A DNA stretch of 6,427 bases from Candidatus Fermentibacterota bacterium (GTDB taxonomy: Bacteria > Fermentibacterota > Fermentibacteria > Fermentibacterales > Fermentibacteraceae): contig JAKLEF010000112.1 in the NCBI GenBank assembly GCA_022703195.1, forward strand, positions 1 to 6,427, read 5' to 3'. The position numbers and the translations under genes are program-made. This document shows positions 1 through 5,759 of this stretch, one piece after another (position 1 is the first letter of the stretch; each line of letters begins with the position of its first letter). A model generated the notes under the pieces. The model was given only the letters and a program-made list of their open reading frames with translations, searched no databases and had not been told where the DNA came from.

Positions 1-276
1 CCCGACGGAATCGATGTCCGTCCCGGCCCGGCCGGACCCCGTCCTGTAGAGGCCCCTGATCCTCTTCACGGCCTCGCGGCGCGGCACCCCCTCGAGGACG
101 AGCCATGCGATGTCGCAGGCTGTCCGGTTGAGATGCACGATCTTCGAGGCGTCTATGGAGAGCACGCCGCTCCCGTCACGCCCCACCCTCAGGTGGATCC
201 TCCTCGGACCCCGCCTGTAGTGGTGGAGCCCGGCGGGTGCAATCGGGCCAGGAGGAGTCCTGTCGAAGAGCTTCAT
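1..276 (-). CDS. PqqD-like N-terminal domain protein, probable radical SAM maturase (3' part beyond the window)
   Basis: The frame is open for 92 codons from an ATG at 276 to the left edge with no stop, so only the N-terminus is seen. It begins MKLFDRTPPGPIAPAGLHHY. A basic beta-rich stretch follows (about residues 21-40), then the segment LSIDASKIVHLNRTACDIAW and an acidic/basic helix, LEGVPRREAVKRIRGLY. The pattern of strand, 'hLN.TA..hW.hLEG' and helix is that of PqqD-like (RRE) domains, which bind a substrate peptide for a partner radical SAM enzyme. From memory, proteins that start this way often continue into a radical SAM domain; that part is not visible here. The start is well supported: AGGAGG lies six bases upstream, and the ATG overlaps the preceding stop as ATGA. 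The context suggests it acts on, or together with, the Cys-rich membrane protein encoded just upstream. It could instead be a stand-alone PqqD-like protein. Confidence 0.72.
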   Translation of the reverse strand, partial: MKLFDRTPPGPIAPAGLHHYRRGPRRIHLRVGRDGSGVLSIDASKIVHLNRTACDIAWLVLEGVPRREAVKRIRGLYRTGSGRAGTDIDSVG

Positions 277-1880
277 CTCCCACCTCCTGCGCAGGCGCAG
301 GCGCACCCGGCGCATGCACAGGCACAGGCGCACGATCCGCCGCCTGACCTTCCGCCATAGCCCGTTCTCACGGGGATCGGATTCGTGACGGAAGTGACCC
401 CGGATGCGATCGAGGAGAACGACGACACCATGCCGCCAGCCGCGGACTCGAGCGTACCGGCGATGCGGGAGCAGGCCTGGACGATGCTCACGTTGCCCTG
501 GCCCGTAACGAGCCGGCCGGTTCCGTGGGAGCCCAGGGACCCTATCGGGATGTAGGCCGCCGAAGGCAGCCTGCCGACCCTTTCATCGAAATCCTTGTCC
601 ATCATCATCCACTGGAGCTGTTCGCCCAGGACGGCGCCCACGGTCTCCGGCGTGCCCGCCTCGGAGGCCGTCTTCCAGGCCGCCGATATGATTGACCTGT
701 AGTATTCCCTGGTCTCGCGTGCCGAGAAGCCGGCCATCTTCTCCTTCAGGTCCTTCACCATCGCGACGAAGACCTTCTGCAGACCGTCGGCATCTACCTT
801 CACCGCACCCCCGGGGCCGTCGGAGAGAGCTTCCAGGAAACCCTTCTCGTAGTCGTGGAGGCCTTCGGGCGCGGGCGTCCTCCTCCTCATCACGGGCCGG
901 GCACCGGGGACGGTCCCGTCGGACTCGAGATCGACAGCGCCCTTGAGCACGAGCCCGTAGAGGATGAGCGCCGAGACCTTGTCCAGCTTCAGTTCCAGGA
1001 GCATTGCCGCCATCGGAGCCGTGAGCCCCCTCTTTATCCCCGTGCCCTCGACCCCGAGCTTCGGCGGCAGGTAGTCGAGCTTCCTGCGGTTGGCGTTGAT
1101 GATCGTGAATGCAAGCAGCAGGGCGAATGCCAGAGGGAAGGCCGCCCCGCAGAGCACCGGGCAGGCGCTCTCGATCAGGGATCTGTGGATGCCCCCGCCC
1201 GAACCGTATGACTGCCGCGGGGCGTCCGAAACCTCCACGGAGAGCAGGGAGGCGGGATAGGAGACTCCGATGCCTATCGCGGAGGAAATGGCCGCCTCCA
1301 TGCGCCATTCGTAGACGACCCTGCCGTCGTCGGAGATCCATGCGCCCGTGAAGGGAGTGCCGTGGTACCTGACGGACGCCGAATCCGCACCGGGCGGGAA
1401 GGCGAAGGAGATGACGCAGTTGCTCTCGCCCTGGACACAGGATGGATCGAACCAGGTCGGCGCGAACTCGGTGGAGGCGCACGAAGGATCCGAGGAGTCC
1501 CTGAAGGCCATGCCGGGGTTGTTCCCGCTCACCCTCAGGACGGAGGTCTCGCCGGGCATCACGGCAGCGTCTCCGAGCGGGATCTCCACGCCCACCGGGA
1601 TGTACTCGGACGGCCTGATCGTCGTGAGAGGAGTCCCGTCGATCTCGGCGGCCACCGAGGAGATGTCGTACTCGCTGGTGGGGAATCCGATGTCCACTAT
1701 GTCGATGGGGTCGGCGCCCGGCATGCAGTGGAAGGTGATCTCGTAGTAGATCGCCAGAGTGGCGTCCTCGCCCAGGGACACGTTGCAGACATACTTGGGG
1801 ATCTCGAACCTGTAGTTCTGGGCAGCCGAGGGAATGGCTGCGACAATGACTGCAGAGAGCCAGATGAAGCGCGCTACCAT
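273..1880 (-). CDS. DUF2207-like membrane protein with a C-terminal Cys-Ala repeat tail
   Basis: A 535-residue protein of unknown function. A signal peptide (MVARFIWLSAVIVAAIPSAA) leads into an extracytoplasmic, beta-rich domain of about residues 21-238 with five cysteines (C32, C52, C134, C148, C155). One clear membrane helix spans about 243-262. It is followed by the basic NANRRK, so the remainder should be cytoplasmic. The post-membrane part (about 268-440), with KLDYLPPKLG and a leucine-rich helical segment near 285-313, resembles the layout of DUF2207/YciQ-type proteins; this is a resemblance, not a firm family assignment. A Ser/Gly-rich linker (about 485-515) ends in a tail (516-535) of alternating Cys and Ala with seven cysteines, then GGGR. 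The start at 1880 is chosen over an in-frame extension to 2114 because it gives a signal peptide and overlaps the upstream stop (ATGGTAG); a GAGGAAG sequence lies just upstream. It overlaps the PqqD-like gene by four bases. The tail may be a modification substrate or a metal site. Confidence 0.8.
   Translation of the reverse strand: MVARFIWLSAVIVAAIPSAAQNYRFEIPKYVCNVSLGEDATLAIYYEITFHCMPGADPIDIVDIGFPTSEYDISSVAAEIDGTPLTTIRPSEYIPVGVEIPLGDAAVMPGETSVLRVSGNNPGMAFRDSSDPSCASTEFAPTWFDPSCVQGESNCVISFAFPPGADSASVRYHGTPFTGAWISDDGRVVYEWRMEAAISSAIGIGVSYPASLLSVEVSDAPRQSYGSGGGIHRSLIESACPVLCGAAFPLAFALLLAFTIINANRRKLDYLPPKLGVEGTGIKRGLTAPMAAMLLELKLDKVSALILYGLVLKGAVDLESDGTVPGARPVMRRRTPAPEGLHDYEKGFLEALSDGPGGAVKVDADGLQKVFVAMVKDLKEKMAGFSARETREYYRSIISAAWKTASEAGTPETVGAVLGEQLQWMMMDKDFDERVGRLPSAAYIPIGSLGSHGTGRLVTGQGNVSIVQACSRIAGTLESAAGGMVSSFSSIASGVTSVTNPIPVRTGYGGRSGGGSCACACACAGCACACAGGGR
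276..335 (-). repeat. Cys-Ala codon repeat encoding the C-terminal tail
   Basis: These twenty codons encode residues 516-535 of the DUF2207-like protein: Ser, four Cys-Ala pairs, a Gly, three Cys-Ala pairs, Gly-Gly-Gly and Arg. Both cysteine codons (TGC, TGT) and two alanine codons (GCC, GCA) are used within the run. It is therefore not a clean DNA-level repeat, and the pattern looks kept at the protein level rather than produced by recent slippage. The final Gly codons contain the AGGAGG ribosome-binding site of the next gene. Confidence 0.9.
281..288 (-). promoter_or_regulatory. Ribosome-binding site of the PqqD-like gene inside the tail codons
   Basis: On the minus strand the sequence reads GCAGGAGGTGGGAGATGA. 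The AGGAGG lies in the Ala-Gly-Gly codons at the end of the upstream reading frame, six bases before the ATG at 276. Stop and start overlap as ATGA. This arrangement usually gives translational coupling, so the tail-bearing protein and the PqqD-like protein should be made together. Confidence 0.75.
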
Positions 1881-2227
1881 TTCGGGGCTTCCTCGACCTG
1901 GTACTCGGACTTGCAGTAGGGACATGTTATGAAAACAGCGCCGGCCTTGACGGCCACATCCTTGGAGGACAGCGCCCCGCCGCACTTGCTGCAAGTGATC
2001 TCCTGCAGCTTGACGTCGCCCGAGAACTCGATCCTCTGTGCGGGGGCGTCCTGCGAAGCGACCCTGCGCCCCTTCCTCCCGGGATGCACGTAGAGGAAGA
2101 TGCCCACCCCGCACAGGACGGCGCCTGTGATCATGCGGGGGATCATGTTCCCGCTCTGCCCGATGTCGGCCGATGCGATGAAGAAGACGATGCCGAGGAT
2201 CAGCACGATCACAGCCAGGAATCTCAT
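1874..2227 (-). CDS. Small membrane protein with a C-terminal zinc ribbon
   Basis: A 117-residue protein of unknown function. Two hydrophobic helices (about residues 3-20 and 32-48) form a hairpin with a short DIGQSGN loop between them. A basic stretch (HPGRKGRR, 48-55) marks the cytoplasmic side. The C-terminal domain (about 75-112) has two CxxC knuckles, C79-SK-C82 and C102-PY-C105, nineteen residues apart, as in rubredoxin-type zinc ribbons, so it should bind one zinc ion in the cytoplasm. An in-frame extension to 2599 exists but is the antisense-type, Arg/Gly-rich kind. The ATG at 2227 has a strong GGAGGGAG just upstream and overlaps the preceding stop (ATGA). Its own stop overlaps the next gene (ATGGTAG). 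Position suggests it works with the DUF2207-like membrane protein, perhaps as an assembly or recruiting partner; this is inferred only from gene order. Confidence 0.82.
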   Translation of the reverse strand: MRFLAVIVLILGIVFFIASADIGQSGNMIPRMITGAVLCGVGIFLYVHPGRKGRRVASQDAPAQRIEFSGDVKLQEITCSKCGGALSSKDVAVKAGAVFITCPYCKSEYQVEEAPKW

Positions 2228-3093
2228 CGGCTCCCTCCCTGCCCGGGTCTGCTGGCGCCCGGACCGTCCAGTCCGAAGAACCTGGCCATGAGCCGTACCG
2301 CGAGCTCCTTGCCCAGGATCCTCACCGCCCAGTGGGCCTTCAGGGCATTCATCCCCACGACATAGAGTAACCTCGGGCTCCGGCTCGTCGCAGCCCGGTA
2401 GACCGCTTCGGCCACCCTCCGGGGCGGCATGCCCAGGCTGCTGTCTATCCCCGAGACGACCCGCGCGTAGGCGAGGTCCACGGCCGGGTCGCCGCAGCCT
2501 GCGAAGCCGTTGCCGGTCTCGTTGAAGCCGGTGTCCACGTTTCCGGGGCGCACCACCGAGACCCTTATGCCCCTGTGCGAGAGCTCGGTGGCGAGGCACT
2601 CGTAGAAGGCCTCAATCCCGGCTTTCGACGCCGAGTACATGGATGACATCGGAACGCCGACGCTGGCGGCGATCGAGCTCACCCCCACCAGCCTCGAACC
2701 ATCGTGCATGAGGGGCAGCAGGTCGCGCACGAGCCTGATGTGGGAGGTGAGGTTGGTCGACATCACCCGGTCGATCTCCGCATCGGGCAGGAGCTCGGCC
2801 GGCCATGTCCCGTGGACGGCCGCGACCACCACGAGCGCACCTATCCGGATGCCGCCGCCCTCCATCTGCCCGGCGGCCCTTCGCACGGACTCACGGTCGT
2901 TCATGTCCAGGACGATCGTCGAGACGGACCCCTGACCGGGCGGCAGGGACGATGCGGCATCCCCCAGTCCGGCCGGGTCGCGGTCGGCGAGCATGATGTC
3001 CCATCCGTTCCGGCGGAACAGGCCGGCGGCCGAGCGGCCGATGCCCCCCGCCCCTCCGACGATCATGACGCAGGCATTCCGGCTTACGGGCAT
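2224..3093 (-). CDS. Short-chain dehydrogenase/reductase (SDR) family oxidoreductase
   Basis: A 289-residue soluble protein with a classical SDR fold. The dinucleotide-binding loop is VGGAGGIGR (residues 12-20), with Gly where the usual Thr of TGxxxGIG stands. D37 at the end of the second strand (LADRD) suggests a preference for NAD(H), and D63 (LDMND) fits the adenine-ring contact. The usual NNAG is replaced by VAAVHG (90-95). The catalytic residues are all present: N114 (STNL), S139 or S140 (GVSSIAA), Y153 and K157 (YSASK), followed by RPGNVDT at 182-188. The 40-residue C-terminal extension is basic and partly hydrophobic and may touch the membrane. The substrate cannot be told. The start at 3093 is chosen because GGAGG sits five bases upstream; ORF starts at 3105 and 3189 lack this. 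The gene follows the GGDEF gene by 34 bases and overlaps the zinc-ribbon gene as ATGA. Confidence 0.92.
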   Translation of the reverse strand: MPVSRNACVMIVGGAGGIGRSAAGLFRRNGWDIMLADRDPAGLGDAASSLPPGQGSVSTIVLDMNDRESVRRAAGQMEGGGIRIGALVVVAAVHGTWPAELLPDAEIDRVMSTNLTSHIRLVRDLLPLMHDGSRLVGVSSIAASVGVPMSSMYSASKAGIEAFYECLATELSHRGIRVSVVRPGNVDTGFNETGNGFAGCGDPAVDLAYARVVSGIDSSLGMPPRRVAEAVYRAATSRSPRLLYVVGMNALKAHWAVRILGKELAVRLMARFFGLDGPGASRPGQGGSR

Positions 3094-3127
3094 CAGATCC
3101 TCCATGCGGGTCCCCGGGGCATCGGCG

Positions 3128-4030
3128 CTATCCGCTGCACAGGCGGTCCTTGCCGGCTCGCTTGCTATCGTACAGCAGTCCGTCCGCACGCTTGACCATC
3201 GCCTCCAGGGAGTCCCCCGGCACGGGGACGGTCGCCCCGATGGAGACGGTGATCCTGAGGGACAGATCGCCCGCCCTCACGTAGGATGCGCCGATGAGCA
3301 TGCGCAGCCTGTTGCCGACCGCGGCGAGGCTCTCCGGCGAGCAGCCGTCGACTATCACCGCGAACTCGTCACCGCCCCATCTCCCTACGAAATCCGAGGG
3401 GCGGGCGTTCACCGTGAGGGTCGCGGCGAGGGACTTCAGCACCTGGTCGCCGGTGTCGTGCCCGTACGTGTCGTTGAAGCTCTTGAAGTCGTCTATGTCC
3501 ATGAAGAGCAGGCCGAAACCCCTGCCGACCGCCCCGGTGCGGCTCAGCCTCTCGGTTATCTCGCTCTCGAGCCTGTTCCTGTTGGCGATCCTGGTGAGAT
3601 CGTCGAGGTAGGCCATCTCCTCCAGCTCCCTGATCCTCGACTCTATGGCCGACCTGCGGCTCGAGTCCGAGAAGAGCTCGACGCTCCCTATCAGGTTTCC
3701 CGACGCATCGGTGACCGGGCTTATGCGGATCGAGACGGGAACCCTGTGCCCGTCCCTGTGGTGGAGGAAGACGTCGGCCTCGCGGTGGACTCCGTCGGCC
3801 AGGGTCTGTGCGAGCGGGCAGGCGCCCGTGCGGAGGCTCATCCCCCTGGAGTCGACATGGTTGAGGATGCTGTCGGCACAGGACGACCCCGTGACTTCGG
3901 CCGCGGTGAAGCCCGTGATCCTCTCGGCGGCCTTGTTCCAGAACACTATCCTCCGGTTCCTGTCGACCACGTAGAGCCCTTCGAACAGGTCGTCCAGGAT
4001 CAGGTCGCAGGATGCACCGTCCAGTATCAA
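3128..4030 (-). CDS. PAS domain-containing diguanylate cyclase (GGDEF)
   Basis: A 300-residue cytoplasmic sensor enzyme that should make cyclic di-GMP from two GTP. Residues 9 to about 122 form a PAS domain (LFEGLYVVDRNRRIVFWN, later HRDGHRVPVSIRISPV). A short linker helix (about 123-138) leads to the GGDEF domain (about 138-298): DDLTRIANRNRLE, FMDIDDFKSFNDTYGH with metal ligand D178, the active-site GGDEF at 219-223, and SIGAT. RPSD at 210-213, exactly five residues before GGDEF, is an intact inhibitory I-site, so product feedback is expected. There are no membrane segments and no EAL domain. The start is a TTG at 4030: no Met occurs before residue 64, which is inside the PAS domain, and a GAGGGGTGG sequence lies about nine bases upstream. 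It is the first gene after the helicase terminator and likely heads the downstream unit. The PAS ligand is unknown. Confidence 0.94.
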   Translation of the reverse strand: MILDGASCDLILDDLFEGLYVVDRNRRIVFWNKAAERITGFTAAEVTGSSCADSILNHVDSRGMSLRTGACPLAQTLADGVHREADVFLHHRDGHRVPVSIRISPVTDASGNLIGSVELFSDSSRRSAIESRIRELEEMAYLDDLTRIANRNRLESEITERLSRTGAVGRGFGLLFMDIDDFKSFNDTYGHDTGDQVLKSLAATLTVNARPSDFVGRWGGDEFAVIVDGCSPESLAAVGNRLRMLIGASYVRAGDLSLRITVSIGATVPVPGDSLEAMVKRADGLLYDSKRAGKDRLCSG

Positions 4031-4103
4031 GCCCCGGTTCCACCCCTCTTCAGGCCGTGCTCCGGCCGATGCTCTACGATACTAAGACGGGGGGCGGGAA
4101 CAA

Positions 4104-4125
4104 GAGGCCGCCCGAAGGCGGCCTC
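4104..4125 (-). terminator. Intrinsic terminator after the helicase gene (UUCG tetraloop)
   Basis: A perfect 9-bp inverted repeat, GAGGCCGCC / GGCGGCCTC, has a four-base loop that reads TTCG on the minus strand, an unusually stable tetraloop. On that strand it is followed by TTGTTCC, a short imperfect T-rich tract. It lies 22 bases beyond the helicase stop, as expected for a factor-independent terminator. The weak T-tract means some read-through into the GGDEF gene is possible. Confidence 0.8.
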
Positions 4126-4147
4126 CGTGTCCTGCAGGGCGGGCGGG

Positions 4148-5461
4148 CTAGCGCCTGCCGCGCCTCCTTATGCCGTTGAAGACGAGCCTGGAGCCGGGGG
4201 TCCCGCCCCCCGTGCCACGCGAGCCGCCGCCCGCGTTCCGGGTCATCCGGAAGGCCTCCTCGGAGTGGAATGCGTGTTCCTTCTCGGCCGGCACGGGCTC
4301 GCCGAGCAGGCGCTCGATGTCTGCGAGGCTGGCCCCGTCCTCCGAAGTGCACAGCGAGAGTGCGTCGCCGGTTGCGCCGGCCCTGGCGGTGCGGCCGATC
4401 CGGTGGATGTAGGTCTCGGCCTCCAGGGGCATGTCGTAGTTGATCACGTGCGAGACGTCCTCCACGTCCAGCCCCCTGGCAGCAAGGTCGGTGGCGACGA
4501 GGACCCTGCACCGGCCGCGCCTGAACTCCTCGAGGGACCTGGTGCGCGCAGCCTGGCTCTTGTTCCCGTGGATGGCCTCTCCCTGTATGCCGTTCACCTG
4601 GAGCTTCCTGACCACCTTGTTGGCCGTGTGCTTCATGCGGGTGAAGACGAGGGCCTTGGACACCTCTGGATCGTTCAGGAGCGAGACCAGGAGCGCATCC
4701 TTGTTCCCCTTGTCCACGAAGAGGACCTTCTGCGAAACGAGATCCACCGTGGGTTGTTCGGGGGATATGGAGACCCTGACGGGATTCCTCACCATGGTGC
4801 CTGCGAGATCCACCATGTCACGAGGCATGGTGGCCGAGAAGAACATGGTCTGCCTTTCCGCCGGCAGGTGCGCGAGCACCCTGCGGATGTCGGGGATGAA
4901 GCCCATGTCGAGCATCCTGTCTACCTCGTCGAGGACGAAGATCTCCACCCTCTCGAGGCGGACGAATCCCTGTCCCATGAGATCCAGGAGTCTGCCCGGA
5001 GTCGCGGTGAGGATGTCCGTACCGCGGGTGAGGGCCGTGGTCTGCCGCGCCTGGTTCACCCCTCCGAAGATCACGGCATGGCTCAGCCGGAGGTGCCTGC
5101 CGTAGGAGCCGATGCTCTCGTCTATCTGAGCCGCGAGTTCCCTGGTGGGAGCCAGGATGAGCGCACGGGGCGACCCCGGGACCGGCGCCCTGCGATCGGC
5201 GTAGAGCCTCTGGAGCATCGGGAGCGCAAAGGCTGCCGTCTTGCCGGTGCCTGTCTGGGCCGTGCCCATGATGTCCCTGCCGGCCAGGAGGTGAGGTATG
5301 CACTTCTCCTGGATCGGTGTGGGGGAAGTGTAGCCCTCTGCTGCGATGGCCCGCCTGATCTCGGGGATCAGGGCCTCGAACACGCCCTCCGGATCCGCTG
5401 CGCGGGCCCGTTCTGCTGACGGCCCCGCCGTCTTGGCTGCCGTCTTCGTCTGTTCAGTCAT
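4148..5461 (-). CDS. DEAD-box ATP-dependent RNA helicase, RhlE-like
   Basis: A 437-residue helicase with all the family's motifs in order: upstream Phe and Q motif (GYTSPTPIQ, Q51), motif I AQTGTGKT (68-75), Ia PTRELA, GG, Ib TPGRLLDL, motif II DEVD (178-181), III SAT (209-211), IV ALVFTRMK, V VLVATDLAARGLDVEDV and VI HRIGRTAR (353-360). It should unwind short RNA duplexes in ribosome assembly, mRNA turnover or cold adaptation. Motif II reads DEVD instead of DEAD; the D and E that bind magnesium and activate water are kept. The C-terminal tail (about 405-437) is Gly/Arg-rich and ends IRRRGRR, typical of an RNA-binding extension. The start at 5461 (MTEQTKTAAK) is chosen over an ORF start at 5530: GGAG lies three bases upstream, and the extension would be a non-conserved, low-quality stretch. 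The gene is monocistronic, with its own promoter region and terminator. Confidence 0.95.
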   Translation of the reverse strand: MTEQTKTAAKTAGPSAERARAADPEGVFEALIPEIRRAIAAEGYTSPTPIQEKCIPHLLAGRDIMGTAQTGTGKTAAFALPMLQRLYADRRAPVPGSPRALILAPTRELAAQIDESIGSYGRHLRLSHAVIFGGVNQARQTTALTRGTDILTATPGRLLDLMGQGFVRLERVEIFVLDEVDRMLDMGFIPDIRRVLAHLPAERQTMFFSATMPRDMVDLAGTMVRNPVRVSISPEQPTVDLVSQKVLFVDKGNKDALLVSLLNDPEVSKALVFTRMKHTANKVVRKLQVNGIQGEAIHGNKSQAARTRSLEEFRRGRCRVLVATDLAARGLDVEDVSHVINYDMPLEAETYIHRIGRTARAGATGDALSLCTSEDGASLADIERLLGEPVPAEKEHAFHSEEAFRMTRNAGGGSRGTGGGTPGSRLVFNGIRRRGRR

Positions 5462-5759
5462 TTTCTCCGTGTCCGGCTTCGTTGTTACAGATCTAGACCC
5501 GCCGGACGCGTGGTGGAGAAACGGCCGCACAAGCGCGGCTGCGGGCGATCCATTTCAAATCGTGAAGGCCCGCGGTGAGCAGGCTCTCTTGAGGGGGCGG
5601 CACATCCGCGGAAACCGGCAAAAGAGGCATTCTCAGGTCAGGAATATATGCACTGTCAGACCCTGACGCAAATCGCGGGTTTCATGCAGGTGGAAACAGC
5701 CTTCCCGACAGCATTCTTCGAGGTCATCGATGCCGCGGCCCGCTCCTGGGCGGCTCTGT
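5462..5759. other. Intergenic region and probable long 5' leader of the helicase gene
   Basis: About 300 bases without a convincing gene. The ORFs crossing it on the plus strand have no domain-like composition and no good ribosome-binding site. It is less GC-rich in its middle (about 5620-5700) than the flanking genes. It holds a candidate promoter near 5643-5671, which would give a leader of roughly 175 bases before the helicase ATG. Several short GC-rich inverted repeats lie within the leader, for example GCCGC/GCGGC near 5523-5540, but none followed by a T-run. No recognisable riboswitch consensus is seen. No clear terminator follows the stop of the upstream membrane-protein gene at 5760. 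Confidence 0.55.
5643..5671 (-). promoter_or_regulatory. Candidate sigma-70-type promoter for the helicase gene
   Basis: On the minus strand TTGCGT (5666-5671) and TATATT (5643-5648) are separated by exactly 17 bases. The -10 matches the consensus at five of six positions; the -35 is weak, with only TTG matching. The spacer contains an inverted repeat, GTCAG-ACC-CTGAC (5655-5667), and another GTCAGG lies at 5637-5642, just past the -10. These could be operator half-sites. Prediction by eye only. Confidence 0.4.

Noticed and set aside
288..335. The GCAGGC-type short repeats as a CRISPR or microsatellite element
   Set aside because: They are in-frame codons of a protein tail with mixed synonymous codons, and there are no spacers.
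133..360. Plus-strand frame encoding a Gln-Ala-His repeat (AQAQAH)
   Set aside because: It is the antisense reading of the Cys-Ala tail codons and the PqqD-like gene, with no ribosome-binding site of its own.
1881..2114. Longer N-terminus for the DUF2207-like protein
   Set aside because: The added 78 residues are the out-of-frame reading of the zinc-ribbon gene and would bury the clear signal peptide.
2228..2599. Longer N-terminus for the zinc-ribbon protein
   Set aside because: The extension is Arg/Gly-rich and out of frame within the SDR gene; the ATG at 2227 has a strong ribosome-binding site.
4031..4103. A promoter for the GGDEF gene (TTAGTATCGTAGAG region)
   Set aside because: Only four of six bases fit a -10 box and no -35 lies at proper spacing. 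A promoter probably exists here but cannot be placed.
2993..5419. An 808-codon open frame on the plus strand spanning the SDR, GGDEF and helicase genes
   Set aside because: It is antisense to three well-supported genes, has no domain pattern and crosses two intergenic gaps. Long antisense frames are common at high GC.
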